From Klebsiella africana (lineage in GTDB: Bacteria; Pseudomonadota; Gammaproteobacteria; Enterobacterales; Enterobacteriaceae), in contig NZ_CP084874.1 in the NCBI RefSeq assembly GCF_020526085.1, forward strand, positions 5,179,982-5,243,981: a stretch of DNA of 64,000 nucleotides, written 5' to 3'. The stretch's first letter is position 1, and the number at the start of each line of letters is the position of its first letter. The notes under the pieces were generated by a model. That model did not search any database, was not told where the DNA came from, and saw only the letters and a program-made list of their open reading frames with translations. Below, in pieces: positions 13,955 to 24,185 of the stretch. Made by a program: the position numbers and the translations under genes.

Positions 13955-14656
13955 ATGTCTTTAAGCGCACAGCAACTGGCGGCACAAAAGAACATCTCCT
14001 GGGTACTGGCCGAGAAGCTCGCCCAAAAAATACTGACTGGCGAATATCAGCCGGAAAGCATTCTTCCCGGCGAAATGGAGTTGGGTGAGCAGTTCGGTGT
14101 GAGCCGTACTGCCGTCCGTGAAGCAGTGAAAACGCTCACGGCAAAAGGCATGTTGCTGCCTCGCCCTCGCATTGGTACCCGGGTGATGCCGCGCAGCAGC
14201 TGGAACTTCCTTGATAAGGAACTGCTCTCCTGGTGGCTAACAGAAGATAACTTTGAAGAAGTGGTGAGCCACTTTCTCGTCATGCGCAGCAGCCTGGAGC
14301 CCCAGGCCTGTTTTCTCGCCGCCACCCACGGCACCGCCGGGCAAAAAGCGCAGCTCAATACATTAATGGAAGAGATGATTGCTCTGAAACGCCATTTTCA
14401 GCGCGAACGCTGGATAGAAGTCGATATGGCCTGGCATGAACATATCTATGAAATGAGTGGTAATCCTTTCCTCAGCTCTTTCGCCTCGCTGTTTCATTCG
14501 GTCTACCACACCTACTTCACATCGATTACGCAAAATGAAGTGGTGAAGCTCGATCTCCACCAGGCGATTGTCGATGCCATTCTTAACAGTGATGCGCCGG
14601 GGGCGTTGCTCGCCTGCCAGGCGTTGTTGAACGCCCCACACCACGTAAATCAATAA
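13955..14656 (+). CDS. yieP: FadR/GntR-family transcriptional regulator YieP
   Basis: A 233-residue regulator with an N-terminal winged helix (residues about 15-80, including EMELGEQFGVSRTAVREAVKTL) and an all-helical FCD ligand domain, where R/H/D-rich motifs such as MAWHEHIYE suggest metal or carboxylate binding. It is divergent from the rRNA operon and 12 bp upstream of hsrA, so both are probably one unit. The ligand is not evident from sequence. The start has AAAGGAA upstream. Confidence 0.9.
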   Translation: MSLSAQQLAAQKNISWVLAEKLAQKILTGEYQPESILPGEMELGEQFGVSRTAVREAVKTLTAKGMLLPRPRIGTRVMPRSSWNFLDKELLSWWLTEDNFEEVVSHFLVMRSSLEPQACFLAATHGTAGQKAQLNTLMEEMIALKRHFQRERWIEVDMAWHEHIYEMSGNPFLSSFASLFHSVYHTYFTSITQNEVVKLDLHQAIVDAILNSDAPGALLACQALLNAPHHVNQ

Positions 14657-14668
14657 CAAGGATTTGGC

Positions 14669-16066
14669 ATGAGCGGAAAAAAAGGGCGCAGCATGGCCGG
14701 CCTGCCGTGGATCGCGGCGATGGCCTTCTTTATGCAGGCGCTGGATGCCACCATTCTTAATACCGCCCTTCCGGCTATCGCCCACAGCCTGAATCGTTCC
14801 CCGTTAGCAATGCAGTCGGCCATTATCAGCTATACGCTGACGGTGGCGATGCTGATCCCGGTCAGCGGCTGGCTGGCCGATCGCTTCGGCACGCGCCGGG
14901 TCTTTATTATCGCCGTGAGTCTGTTCACCCTCGGCTCACTTGCCTGCGCCCTCTCCAGTTCATTAATGGAGCTGGTCATTTTTCGCGTGATTCAGGGGAT
15001 CGGCGGGGCGATGATGATGCCGGTGGCGAGGCTGGCGCTGCTGCGCGCCTATCCCCGCAGCGAGCTGCTGCCAGTGCTGAACTTTGTGACCATGCCGGGT
15101 CTGGTGGGGCCAATTCTGGGCCCGGTACTCGGCGGGGTATTTGTCACCTGGGCCAGCTGGCATTGGATTTTCCTGATAAACATTCCCATCGGCGTGATTG
15201 GCATTCTGTATGCCCGAAAATATATGCCGAATTTCACAACGCCGCGCCGGCGCTTCGATACGATCGGTTTTCTGCTATTCGGCTTAAGCCTGGTACTGTT
15301 TTCCAGCGGCATTGAACTGTTTGGGGAAAAAATCGTGGCGACATGGCTGGCGCTGGCCGTAATTGCCGTCAGTCTGTTACTGCTCCTGGCCTATATTCGC
15401 CACGCGCGTCGCCATCCGGCGCCGCTAATCTCGCTCTCTTTATTTAAGACCCACACGTTCTCGGTCGGCATCGCCGGCAACCTCGCCACGCGGTTGGGTA
15501 CCGGCTGCGTGCCGTTTCTGATGCCGCTGATGCTGCAGGTTGGCTTCGGCTATCCGGCTATTATTGCCGGCTGTATGATTGCCCCTACCGCTATCGGCTC
15601 CATTATTGCGAAATCTACCGTTACCCAGGTGCTGCGCTGGTTTGGCTATCGTAAGACCCTGGTGGGGATCACGGTGTTTATTGGCCTTATGATTGCCCAG
15701 TTCTCGCTGCAGTCGCCAGAGATGCCGCTGTGGATGCTTCTTCTGCCACTTTTTGTGCTGGGGATGGCGATGTCCACGCAGTTTACCTCGATGAATACCA
15801 TTACGCTGGCCGATCTGACGGATGACAATGCCAGCAGCGGTAATAGCCTGTTGGCGGTGACCCAGCAGCTTTCAATCAGTCTCGGGGTGGCCATCAGCGC
15901 TGCGGTGCTGCGCTTCTATGAAGGTTTTGACAATGCCAGCACGGTACAGCAGTTTCACTACACCTTTATAACCATGGGCGTGATAACCATCATATCGGCG
16001 CTGATGTTTATGCTGTTAAGAGCGAAGGATGGCCGCAACCTGATTAGCGAGCGGCACAAACGCTAA
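14669..16066 (+). CDS. hsrA: MFS drug:H+ antiporter-type transporter HsrA (DHA2, 14-TM)
   Basis: A 465-residue inner-membrane protein of the major facilitator superfamily. The N-terminal [16 protein letters not shown] (TM1) and [11 protein letters not shown] (motif A between TM2 and TM3) are DHA2-type signatures, and the hydrophobic profile fits 14 helices. In E. coli HsrA (YieO) overexpression affects homocysteine tolerance; its substrate is uncertain. It follows yieP closely and converges on rbsR, overlapping its stop by 4 bases. Confidence 0.9.
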   Translation: MSGKKGRSMAGLPWIAAMAFFMQALDATILNTALPAIAHSLNRSPLAMQSAIISYTLTVAMLIPVSGWLADRFGTRRVFIIAVSLFTLGSLACALSSSLMELVIFRVIQGIGGAMMMPVARLALLRAYPRSELLPVLNFVTMPGLVGPILGPVLGGVFVTWASWHWIFLINIPIGVIGILYARKYMPNFTTPRRRFDTIGFLLFGLSLVLFSSGIELFGEKIVATWLALAVIAVSLLLLLAYIRHARRHPAPLISLSLFKTHTFSVGIAGNLATRLGTGCVPFLMPLMLQVGFGYPAIIAGCMIAPTAIGSIIAKSTVTQVLRWFGYRKTLVGITVFIGLMIAQFSLQSPEMPLWMLLLPLFVLGMAMSTQFTSMNTITLADLTDDNASSGNSLLAVTQQLSISLGVAISAAVLRFYEGFDNASTVQQFHYTFITMGVITIISALMFMLLRAKDGRNLISERHKR

Positions 16067-17055
16067 GCGGAGCCGCGAACCACCAGCTCCGGCGTTAACT
16101 GAACGCGCTGCTGTTTTTGCTGCGGATCGGCCATTCGATGGATCAACACATCGATGGCCAGTTCTCCCAGCTCATCTTTTGGCTGATGAATGGTGGTCAA
16201 CGGCGGCGTCATATAGCGTGCCAGCTCAATATCATCGTAGCCCACCAGCGCCATGTCCTGCGGGATCTGCAAACCGGCCTGGTACAACGCCTGATAAGCG
16301 CCAACCGCCATCGCATCGTTGCCGACAAACACCGCCTGCGGCCGCTGCGGCAAAGCCAGCAGCTGCTGCATCGCGCTAAACCCGCCGCCAAACTCAAAAT
16401 CACTGGTCACCACGTATCCGTCGGCAACTGGCAGGCCGCAGCGCGCCATCGCAGCATGGTAACCTTCAAGGCGCAGACGCGCCGGGGTTTTATCCAGCGG
16501 GCCGGCAATACAGGCAATGCGTGAATGCCCCTGGTCAATCAGATACTGGGTCGCCATATCGCCGCCGAGCAGCGAGTTATCCTGAATCAGATCGCTATCG
16601 CCATCAAAGGGGGCCCAGTCCATCATGACCGTCGGTACCGACGGATAGCGCTGCATGATTTCCGGAGAGGGCTGATGAGTCTCTGTGCACAGCAGAAGTA
16701 ATCCATCGACGCGTTTTTGCATTAGCGTCTCCAGATTACGATTCATTCGCTGCTCATCACCTTCCGTATTACAGAGCACGAGACTATAACCCCGCTCAAA
16801 GCAGCTGCGCTCCACGCCCCGCACCAGTTCCGAATAAAACGGATTGGTACTGGCGGTAATCAGCATGCCGATGGTGCGGGTTTGATTAAGCTTGAGGCTA
16901 CGCGCCAGCGCAGAGGGGGCGTAGTTGAGGCTTTTGATCGCGGCGTCGACTTTGGCGGTAATCGCCTCGCTGACAAAGCGGTCCTTATTGATGACGTGTG
17001 ACACCGTCGATGTGGAAACGCCCGCGACGCGGGCCACATCTTTCATCGTAGCCAA
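16063..17055 (-). CDS. rbsR: Ribose operon repressor RbsR
   Basis: A 330-residue LacI/GalR-family repressor. The N-terminal helix-turn-helix [20 protein letters not shown] is followed by a hinge helix ([13 protein letters not shown]) and a periplasmic-binding-protein-like ribose domain. Ribose binding relieves repression of rbs. It is the last gene of the rbs operon, 3 bp after rbsK, so it is co-transcribed with the genes it controls. Two copies of the palindrome it is expected to bind lie upstream of rbsD. Confidence 0.96.
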   Translation of the reverse strand: MATMKDVARVAGVSTSTVSHVINKDRFVSEAITAKVDAAIKSLNYAPSALARSLKLNQTRTIGMLITASTNPFYSELVRGVERSCFERGYSLVLCNTEGDEQRMNRNLETLMQKRVDGLLLLCTETHQPSPEIMQRYPSVPTVMMDWAPFDGDSDLIQDNSLLGGDMATQYLIDQGHSRIACIAGPLDKTPARLRLEGYHAAMARCGLPVADGYVVTSDFEFGGGFSAMQQLLALPQRPQAVFVGNDAMAVGAYQALYQAGLQIPQDMALVGYDDIELARYMTPPLTTIHQPKDELGELAIDVLIHRMADPQQKQQRVQLTPELVVRGSA

Positions 17056-17058
17056 GCA

Positions 17059-17988
17059 TTACCCCTGTTGCGCTAAAAATTCATCAATCTCTGTGCGCCA
17101 CGGCACGGACGGCTGCGCGCCTTTGCGGGTCACGGCGATCGCCGCGGCAGCATGCGCAAAGCGGATCGCTTCTGGCAGGGAAGTCCCTTCCAGCAGCGCG
17201 GTCACCAGCGCGCCGTTAAAGGTATCACCGGCCGCGATAGTATCAATGGCCTGCACCCGAAAGCCCGGGATCCGCCGGCTTTCGCCTTCGGCACTGAGCC
17301 AGACGCCGCGGCTGCCGAGGGTGATCATCACCGTACCAATGCCTTTGGCATGCAGTACGTCGGCGGCTTTTGCCGCATCTTCGTCACTCTCAACGCGAAT
17401 ACCGGTCAGCTTTTCCGCTTCGGTTTCGTTAGGGGTAATAATATCCACCAGCGCCAGCAGTTCATCCGGTAGTTCACGCGCTGGCGCAGGGTTCAGCACT
17501 ACGGTGGTCTGATGGTGATGAGCGATTTTCGCCGCCGCCAGCACGCTCTCCAGCGGTGACTCCAGCTGCATCAACAACGCCTGTGCGCTGGCGATCCGCT
17601 CTTTTTCCGCCTCTACCTGAGCGACTGATAATGCCGCATTGGCGCCAGCATGAATACCGATGACATTCTCACCTTCGGCGTTAACGAAGATTAACGCCAC
17701 GCCGGTCGCTTCCCCGGCGACTGCGCGCACAGGCGCCACGTCGATTTTATCGCTCGCCAGCTGACGACGGATGCGGTCACCGATATCGTCATCGCCGGTG
17801 CAGGCGATAAACGCGATATCCGCTCCACTGCGCCCGGCGGCCACCGCCTGGTTGGCCCCTTTACCACCGAACGCCACCTGATAGTGGTTGCCGGTGACGG
17901 TTTCGCCCGGCGTCGGGAAAGTGTCAAGGTTAAGAATGTGATCGGCATTAATACTGCCAAGGACGACAAGTTTGCCTGCGGTTTTCAT
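17059..17988 (-). CDS. rbsK: Ribokinase
   Basis: A 309-residue PfkB-family kinase that phosphorylates ribose to ribose 5-phosphate with ATP. The N-terminal signature GGKGANQAVAAGRSGA lies near residues 41-56 and the C-terminal DTIAAGDTFNGAL carries the catalytic Asp near residue 255. Two adjacent ATG codons (17991 and 17988) are possible; I chose the second because it aligns with E. coli RbsK. The gene is separated from rbsB by about 100 bp containing hairpins. Confidence 0.95.
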   Translation of the reverse strand: MKTAGKLVVLGSINADHILNLDTFPTPGETVTGNHYQVAFGGKGANQAVAAGRSGADIAFIACTGDDDIGDRIRRQLASDKIDVAPVRAVAGEATGVALIFVNAEGENVIGIHAGANAALSVAQVEAEKERIASAQALLMQLESPLESVLAAAKIAHHHQTTVVLNPAPARELPDELLALVDIITPNETEAEKLTGIRVESDEDAAKAADVLHAKGIGTVMITLGSRGVWLSAEGESRRIPGFRVQAIDTIAAGDTFNGALVTALLEGTSLPEAIRFAHAAAAIAVTRKGAQPSVPWRTEIDEFLAQQG

Positions 17989-18009
17989 CATTTCTGTTCC
18001 CGGGAAAGC

Positions 18010-18032
18010 GCGCCACCGGGATCCGGTGGCGC
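18010..18032 (-). other. Strong hairpin between rbsB and rbsK
   Basis: GCGCCACCGG-GAT-CCGGTGGCGC is a perfect 10-bp stem with a 3-base loop. A second, weaker hairpin lies at about 18065-18085. Such structures after a binding-protein gene usually stabilise the upstream mRNA or partly terminate transcription, giving more RbsB than kinase. In E. coli a small RNA (RbsZ) derives from the rbsB 3' region; a counterpart here is an inference. Confidence 0.65.
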
Positions 18033-18091
18033 ATGCCCTGCTTTTCTTTTTTTATATTGTCCCTCGGACCGTTGCCAGTCCGAATCGCATA

Positions 18092-18982
18092 TTACTGCTT
18101 AACGACCAGCTTCAGCTCAACCGGGTAGTTAGCTTCCACTTTTTCGCCCTTCAGTACCTTATCAGCAGTCTCAACGCCTTTCGCGCCGATCTGCTCCGGC
18201 AACTGTGCGACGGTCGCCGCCAGTTTGCCACTGTTTACTGCTTTTTCGCCATCCGGAGTGCCGTCAAATCCAACCACCATCACATCAGACTTGCCTGCGG
18301 TCTGCAGTGCACGCAGGGCGCCCAGCGCCATTTCATCATTTTGCGCGAACACCGCCTGGACGTCAGGATGTGCGGTCAGCAGGTTCTGCATCACGTTCAG
18401 CCCTTTGGTGCGGTCGAAATCAGCCGGCTGACTGGCCAGGACGTTGAACTTGTGCGCCGCCACAGCCTGTTTAAATCCTTCGCCGCGCTCACGCGCCGCA
18501 GAAGTCCCGGCAATGCCCTGCAGTTCAATGACTTTCGCACTTTCTCCCACTTTTTTCGCGATGTAATCGCCCGCCATTTTTCCGCCCTGCACGTTGTCAG
18601 AGGCAATATGGCTCACGACATCGCCTTTTGTGGCCTGACGGTCAAGAGTGATGACCGGGATTTTCGCCTGGTTCGCCATCTTCACGGCGTTGCCGACGGC
18701 ATCAGAGTCGGTTGGGTTGATCAGCAGCAGCTTCGCGCCGCGCACCGTTAAATCCTGGACGTTCGCCAGCTCTTTCGCCGGGTTGTTCTGAGAATCCAGC
18801 ACCACCAGGTTGTAGCCCAGCTTGTCAGCTTCTTTTTGCGCGCCGTCTTTCAGCGACACGAAGAACGGGTTGTTGAGGGTAGAGATAACCAGAGCGATGG
18901 TGTCTTTGGCCATCGCGTTCGCGCTAACAGTCGCACTTAGCGCAACAGCAGAGACCAGGGTCGCCAGTTTTTTCATATTCAT
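18092..18982 (-). CDS. rbsB: Ribose ABC transporter periplasmic binding protein RbsB
   Basis: A 296-residue periplasmic protein with a signal peptide (residues 1-25, cleaved after SANAMA). It has the two-lobed sugar-binding fold ([15 protein letters not shown] at the mature N-terminus). It delivers D-ribose to RbsAC and to the Trg chemoreceptor. Length and sequence match E. coli RbsB (296). Confidence 0.97.
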   Translation of the reverse strand: MNMKKLATLVSAVALSATVSANAMAKDTIALVISTLNNPFFVSLKDGAQKEADKLGYNLVVLDSQNNPAKELANVQDLTVRGAKLLLINPTDSDAVGNAVKMANQAKIPVITLDRQATKGDVVSHIASDNVQGGKMAGDYIAKKVGESAKVIELQGIAGTSAARERGEGFKQAVAAHKFNVLASQPADFDRTKGLNVMQNLLTAHPDVQAVFAQNDEMALGALRALQTAGKSDVMVVGFDGTPDGEKAVNSGKLAATVAQLPEQIGAKGVETADKVLKGEKVEANYPVELKLVVKQ

Positions 18983-19009
18983 AGTTAAGATGTCCTGTAG
19001 AGTTCTCAG

Positions 19010-19975
19010 TTACTGCTTTTTGTTATCTACCAGTACCGCCAGCAAGATCACCACCGCTTTAACGATCATCTGGTAATAGGAAGAAACGCCTAAAAGATTA
19101 AGACCATTATTCAGGAAGCCAAGGATCAGCGCGCCAATCAGCGTGCCGACAATGCGTCCTTTGCCGCCCGCGAGACTGGTGCCGCCGAGCACCACTGCCG
19201 CAATAGCGTCCAGCTCATAGCCTGTCCCCGCCGTTGGCTGCGCGGAGGAGAGGCGCGCCACTTCGATAATCCCGGCCAGCGACGCCAGCATTCCGCACAA
19301 GGCGTAGACGATAATTTTGACTTTATTAACGCTAATCCCGGACAGACGCGTCGCCGCTTCATTACCGCCCAGCGCGTAAATATAACGGCCCAGCCGAGTA
19401 TGGTGCAGCATGTACCAGGCCGCCAGGAAGACAATCGCCATGATCCATACCGGCGTCGGGATCCCCAGCGGACGCCCGATGCCAAACCAGCCGAACAGAT
19501 CGGCGTTATCGCTAAAGCCGGTATTGATCGGGCTGCCGTTGGTGTACACCATGGTCACGCCGCGCAGCAGCAGCATCATCACCAGGGTGGCGATGAAGGC
19601 CTGCACGCGGCCTTTCGCCACGATCACCCCGGTGACTGCGCCGATTGCCGCCCCTAATGCGAGCGCAGCCGCGACCGCCACCAGCGCATTCACTTCAATG
19701 CCAACGATCGACGCCGCCACCGCACCGGTGAGCGCCAGCAGGGAACCGACGGACAGGTCGATCCCCGAGGTCAGTATAACCAGCGTCATCCCTACCGCCA
19801 TGATGGCGTTTACGGAGGTTTGCTGCAGAATATTGAACAGGTTATTGACGGTAAAAAAGTTGGGGCTCATGGTCGACACCACCGCGATCAGCACCAGCAG
19901 GGCAATCAGCGATTTTTGCTCCATCAGCCACGCTTTTGTGAAATAGCGGCGACCAGAAACAGCCTGGGTAGTCAT
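19010..19975 (-). CDS. rbsC: Ribose ABC transporter permease RbsC
   Basis: A 321-residue inner-membrane permease with about 8-10 hydrophobic helices. The motif GGTSLAGGKGRIVGTLIGALI near residue 265 is the family signature contacting the ATPase. It lies 5 bp after rbsA and 27 bp before rbsB in the same operon. Confidence 0.96.
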   Translation of the reverse strand: MTTQAVSGRRYFTKAWLMEQKSLIALLVLIAVVSTMSPNFFTVNNLFNILQQTSVNAIMAVGMTLVILTSGIDLSVGSLLALTGAVAASIVGIEVNALVAVAAALALGAAIGAVTGVIVAKGRVQAFIATLVMMLLLRGVTMVYTNGSPINTGFSDNADLFGWFGIGRPLGIPTPVWIMAIVFLAAWYMLHHTRLGRYIYALGGNEAATRLSGISVNKVKIIVYALCGMLASLAGIIEVARLSSAQPTAGTGYELDAIAAVVLGGTSLAGGKGRIVGTLIGALILGFLNNGLNLLGVSSYYQMIVKAVVILLAVLVDNKKQ

Positions 19976-19980
19976 CTTTT

Positions 19981-21486
19981 TTACTCCTGATTCACACGGT
20001 TAAGCTTGCCCACAGCGGCAGCCATCAATACTTCCTGGGTGGCCTGCTCGCGTGTGAATTCACCGCCGAGATGCCCTTCATGCATCACTATGATGCGATC
20101 GCTCATGCCCAACACTTCCGGCATCTCGGAGGAGACCAGAATGATGCTCAGGCCATCGGCTTTGAACTGATTGATGAGCTGGTAGATCTCTTTCTTCGCC
20201 CCGACGTCGACGCCGCGGGTCGGTTCATCGAGGATCAGCACCTTCGGCCGGGTCATCAGCCCGCGGGCGATGGCGACCTTTTGCTGGTTGCCACCGGAAA
20301 GCAGACCGATCGCCTGCTCCATGGACGGCGTTTTCACGTTAAACAGCCGAATGAAATCACTCACCGCCTGCTGTTCATCTTTATGCTTAAGGCTGCCGCC
20401 CGCCCGGCTGAAATAGCGCAGCGCCGTCAGGGACATGTTTTCTTTAACCGACATCCCCAGTACCAGGCCATCGCGCTTACGGTCTTCGGAGATATAGACA
20501 ATGCCGTTCGCCAGGCCATCCTGCGGCGAGCGGGTCACCACTTCGCGACCGTCGAGCGTGACGGAACCACTGCTGCGCGGCAGCGCGCCGTACAGCACTT
20601 TCATCAGTTCTGTCCGCCCGGCGCCCATCAGCCCGGCAACACCCAGGATTTCCCCCTGGCGCAAGGTAAAGGTCACGTTTTCCACGCCCGGGCCGCAGAG
20701 ATTATCGACCTTCAGGCGCACCGCGCCCGGCGCCTTGTCGAGATGCGGATACTGATCTTCCAGCTTACGGCCAACCATCATCTCGATCAGACGGTCTTCA
20801 TCCAGCGAGGTGACCTCACGTTCGGCGATAAACTGCCCGTCGCGGAACACAGTTACGTCGTCGCAAATCTCGAAGATCTCTTTCATGCGGTGGGAGATGT
20901 AGACGATACCGCGCCCCTGCGACTTCAGTTCGCGAATGACGCGGAACAGCGATTCGGTTTCGGTATCAGTCAGCGCATCGGTCGGTTCATCCATGATGAT
21001 GACTTTCGACTCGAAGCTCAGCACTTTAGCGATCTCCACCATTTGCTGATCGCCAATCGACAGATCGCCCACCAGCTTCTGGCTGGTAAAGCGGAGATTC
21101 AGCTTCGCCAACAGCTTGTCCGCTTCGGCATACATCCGCTTCCAGTCGATTTTGCCAAAGCGGTTCACGAACTCGCGGCCGAGGAAGATGTTCTCGGCGA
21201 TCGTCAACTGCGGGATCAGGTTCAGTTCCTGATGAATTATGCCGATCCCGGCTTCCTGGGAGGATTTTGGGCCGTTAAAGGTCGTCTCTTTGCCTAACCA
21301 CAGCAAAGAACCGGCATCACGGGTGTAGATCCCGGTCAGCACCTTCATCATGGTGGATTTGCCAGCGCCATTCTCCCCAACCAGCGCCATCACCCGGCCA
21401 GCATAGACATTCAGCGCCGCGCCGGAGAGCGCCTTGACGCCAGGGAACGCTTTATCGATCCCTTTCAGTTGCAATAAGGCTTCCAT
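19981..21486 (-). CDS. rbsA: Ribose ABC transporter ATP-binding protein RbsA
   Basis: A 501-residue protein with two fused ABC domains, typical of sugar importers. The first has Walker [10 protein letters not shown] near residues 37-45 and the signature LSIGDQQ. The second has a degenerate Walker A (GLMGAGRTE) and signature LSGGNQQK, followed by [12 protein letters not shown] chose the ATG at 21486 ([10 protein letters not shown]) because it matches the E. coli protein; the frame extends 16 codons further upstream into the rbsD end. Confidence 0.96.
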   Translation of the reverse strand: MEALLQLKGIDKAFPGVKALSGAALNVYAGRVMALVGENGAGKSTMMKVLTGIYTRDAGSLLWLGKETTFNGPKSSQEAGIGIIHQELNLIPQLTIAENIFLGREFVNRFGKIDWKRMYAEADKLLAKLNLRFTSQKLVGDLSIGDQQMVEIAKVLSFESKVIIMDEPTDALTDTETESLFRVIRELKSQGRGIVYISHRMKEIFEICDDVTVFRDGQFIAEREVTSLDEDRLIEMMVGRKLEDQYPHLDKAPGAVRLKVDNLCGPGVENVTFTLRQGEILGVAGLMGAGRTELMKVLYGALPRSSGSVTLDGREVVTRSPQDGLANGIVYISEDRKRDGLVLGMSVKENMSLTALRYFSRAGGSLKHKDEQQAVSDFIRLFNVKTPSMEQAIGLLSGGNQQKVAIARGLMTRPKVLILDEPTRGVDVGAKKEIYQLINQFKADGLSIILVSSEMPEVLGMSDRIIVMHEGHLGGEFTREQATQEVLMAAAVGKLNRVNQE

Positions 21487-21496
21487 GACGACGACC

Positions 21497-21916
21497 TCAG
21501 AACGTAACGCCGGCACAGAGAATAATATTCGCAAACGGGGAACACTCCCCGCTGCGAATTACCGCCTGACTGTCTGCGGTTTGTTTTTTGAACTGCTCAT
21601 GGCTGGTGTAACGAATTTCAATGGTATTTCCCTGGTGCTGCTGCAGCTGCTCAAGGTGGTTGAGCAACGTCGCGTGAAGCTGCGGATTATGGATTTTAAT
21701 CTCTTCCGCGATGACAGCCGCTTCAACCTGCATTTCCGTCGTTACCACTTCCAGTACCTGCATAAAGGAAGGTACGCCCTGAGTCAGCGCCATATCAATG
21801 CGCGTGCTACTGCGGGGAACCGGTAATCCGGCATCGCAGACCACCAGCGTATCGGTGTGGCCCAGGCAGGAGATGACCGCGGAAATATCAGCGTTAAGTA
21901 CGGTGCCTTTTTTCAT
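21497..21916 (-). CDS. rbsD: D-ribose pyranase RbsD
   Basis: A 139-residue enzyme that interconverts the beta-pyranose and beta-furanose forms of ribose, supplying the form used by ribokinase. The start MKKGTVLN at 21916 matches E. coli RbsD; catalytic His20 is present in the segment [10 protein letters not shown]. It is the first gene of the operon, 20 bp from a palindromic RbsR operator. Confidence 0.95.
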   Translation of the reverse strand: MKKGTVLNADISAVISCLGHTDTLVVCDAGLPVPRSSTRIDMALTQGVPSFMQVLEVVTTEMQVEAAVIAEEIKIHNPQLHATLLNHLEQLQQHQGNTIEIRYTSHEQFKKQTADSQAVIRSGECSPFANIILCAGVTF

Positions 21917-21935
21917 TTTTCTCTTTTGCTCCACT

Positions 21936-21951
21936 AGCGAAACGTTTCGCT
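21936..21951. promoter_or_regulatory. RbsR operator, proximal copy
   Basis: AGCGAAACGTTTCGCT is a perfect 16-bp palindrome, 20 bp upstream of the rbsD start. It corresponds to the rbs operator bound by RbsR in E. coli. Confidence 0.85.
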
Positions 21952-22015
21952 AACATAATTATTATCAATGTGTGAGCAGAAAACCATCACCAGAAGAGAG
22001 AAATGTGATCGCCAT

Positions 22016-22027
22016 CGAAACGTTTCG
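22016..22027. promoter_or_regulatory. RbsR operator-like palindrome, distal copy
   Basis: CGAAACGTTTCG repeats the 12-bp core of the proximal operator, with its centre 78 bp further upstream. It fits a second RbsR (or another LacI-family) site. Confidence 0.6.
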
Positions 22028-22065
22028 CGAGACAGAGACAGGACGTGACAGCCGGAACAAGAAAC

Positions 22066-22096
22066 AAAAAGCCCTTCACAAGGGAAGGGCTTTTTT
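22066..22096 (-). terminator. Intrinsic terminator of kup
   Basis: AAAAAGCCCTTC and GAAGGGCTTTTT form a 12-bp stem with a 6-base loop, with T runs in both directions. It lies directly after the kup stop codon and ahead of the rbs promoter. Confidence 0.88.
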
Positions 22097-22099
22097 ACA

Positions 22100-23968
22100 T
22101 TAGATTTCGACCTGAGTACCGAGCTCGATAACCCGGTTTGGCGGAATTTCAAACTGATCCGGCGCGCGCAAGGCGTTGCGCTGCAGCAGCAGATAAAGCT
22201 TGCCGCGCAGGCGCAGATACCATGGCCGTTTGCCGATAATCAGCGACTCATGCGACATAAAGAACGAGGTCTCCATCATCCGGCAACTGAGCCCTTCCAG
22301 GCCACAGCGGTGGAACACCTCTTCAACGTTAGGCGTTTCCCGCCAGCCGTAGCTGGCCACCACCCGCCAGAAGGAGGGGGACAGCTGTTCAATCTGCACC
22401 CGGCGAACGTTATGCACGTAAGGCGCATCTTCGGTGCGTAGGGTCAGGAGGATCACTCGCTCATGCAGTACCTTGTTGTGCTTCAGGTTATGCAGCAGGG
22501 CAAAGGGGATCACGTTCAGGGCGCGGGACATATACACCGCAGTACCCGGCACACGCACTGGCGGTGACTTCTCCAGCGAAGAGATCATCGCTTCCAGCGA
22601 GTTACCATGCTCGTGCATCCGGCGCAGCAGGCGGAAACGCTCGCTCTTCCAGGTCGTCATCACCGTAAACATCACCATACCCAGGGACAACGGCAGCCAG
22701 CCGCCGGAGACAATCTTATCGAGGTTCGCCGAGAACAGCGGAATATCAATGCACAGGAAGGCCACCAGCATCAGGCCGACAAATAGCTTGTTCCAGTGCC
22801 AGTTTTTGCGCGCCACGGTCGCCGACAGAATGGAGGTCAGCACCATGGTGCCCGTTACCGCGATACCATACGCCGCCGCCAGGTTAGAAGAATGCTCAAA
22901 GCTGACGATAACGATGACCACAGAAACGTATAGCAGCCAGTTAATGAATGGAATGTAAATCTGCCCGGACTCCATTTCCGAGGTATGGATAATGCGCATC
23001 GGCGACAGATAGCCCAGACGTACTGCCTGACGGGTCAGAGAGAAGACCCCGGAAATCACCGCCTGCGAGGCGATAACCGTCGCCAGCGTGGCGATAATCA
23101 GCATCGGGATCAGCGCCCACTCAGGCGCCAGCAGGAAGAACGGGTTTTTAATCGCTTCCGGGTGCTTCAGCAGCAGCGCGCCCTGGCCAAAATAGTTCAG
23201 CACCAACGAGGGCAGCACCACGGAGAACCAGGCTACGCGGATCGGCAGTTTGCCGAAGTGGCCCATATCGGCATACAGCGCTTCCACCCCGGTAATCGAC
23301 AGCACCACCGCGCCAAGCGCAATAAAGGAAACGGTCTTGTACTGCAGGAAGAAGTGCACAGCCCAGTAGGGGTTCAGCGCCTGCAGAACTTCCGGATTAG
23401 CGTAAATGCTTCGCGCGCCCAGCACCGCCAGCAACAGGAACCAGATCAGCATAATCGGCGCAAACAGCTTGCCGACCATGCCGGTGCCGTGCTTTTGGAT
23501 CACAAACAGCAGGGTAAGCACGATAATGGAGATAGGGACAATCCAGGTATCGAGCTGCGGGGCGATAATTTCTAACCCCTCAATTGCCGACATCACCGAA
23601 ATGGCTGGGGTAATCACCACTTCGCCATAGAAGAAGCTGCCGCCGACCAGGCCGAGGATCACCAGCACGGAGGTCATTCTGGCCGAGGTGTTGCGTCCGG
23701 CCAGCGACATCAACGTTAAGATCCCGCCTTCCCCGGCGTTATCCGCCCGCATCACGAAGGTGATGTATTTAATTGATACGGTAAAGATTAACAGCCAGAA
23801 AATTAGCGACAAAAAGCCAAAAACGGCATCGCGCTCTACGCCAAAGCCAAACTGACCTGACAGGCATTCGCGCAAGGTATACAGTGGACTGGTACCGATA
23901 TCGCCGTACACCACGCCGATGGCCGCCAGCGTTAACGCCGGCAACGATTGTTTATTATCAGTGCTCAT
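22100..23968 (-). CDS. kup: Low-affinity potassium:proton symporter Kup (TrkD)
   Basis: A 622-residue inner-membrane K+ uptake protein of the KUP/HAK/KT family, constitutive and important at low pH. Residues about 15-450 hold 12 predicted transmembrane helices, starting with the family motif [17 protein letters not shown]. The soluble C-terminal domain follows. Length equals E. coli Kup (622). It is transcribed toward the rbs operon and ends at its own terminator. Confidence 0.97.
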   Translation of the reverse strand: MSTDNKQSLPALTLAAIGVVYGDIGTSPLYTLRECLSGQFGFGVERDAVFGFLSLIFWLLIFTVSIKYITFVMRADNAGEGGILTLMSLAGRNTSARMTSVLVILGLVGGSFFYGEVVITPAISVMSAIEGLEIIAPQLDTWIVPISIIVLTLLFVIQKHGTGMVGKLFAPIMLIWFLLLAVLGARSIYANPEVLQALNPYWAVHFFLQYKTVSFIALGAVVLSITGVEALYADMGHFGKLPIRVAWFSVVLPSLVLNYFGQGALLLKHPEAIKNPFFLLAPEWALIPMLIIATLATVIASQAVISGVFSLTRQAVRLGYLSPMRIIHTSEMESGQIYIPFINWLLYVSVVIVIVSFEHSSNLAAAYGIAVTGTMVLTSILSATVARKNWHWNKLFVGLMLVAFLCIDIPLFSANLDKIVSGGWLPLSLGMVMFTVMTTWKSERFRLLRRMHEHGNSLEAMISSLEKSPPVRVPGTAVYMSRALNVIPFALLHNLKHNKVLHERVILLTLRTEDAPYVHNVRRVQIEQLSPSFWRVVASYGWRETPNVEEVFHRCGLEGLSCRMMETSFFMSHESLIIGKRPWYLRLRGKLYLLLQRNALRAPDQFEIPPNRVIELGTQVEI

Positions 23969-24185
23969 AGACTAGTCTTTTCGTTTATAAAACAAATGTG
24001 TGCCTAGTCCCTTGGCCCACAAAAAGCGCACAGTATGCACGATTATTTGCGAAATCGTACCCCTAACAGACACCATATTAACCTGGCTCAAAAAAAATAA
24101 ATCGATTCTTCAGGCTATTACCGCCCCTGCTCTAACATCTATACTCGTCCAAATAACGATACACGACAAAGCATCCAACACAATT

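Noticed and set aside
20071..21297. 408-codon open frame antisense to rbsA
   Set aside because: Same reason: mirror of a strongly coding frame, without domain or start signals.
24000..24185. 62-codon N-terminal extension of ravA
   Set aside because: Not present in E. coli RavA as I recall it; composition looks non-coding, and the homologous start at 24186 gives the normal length.
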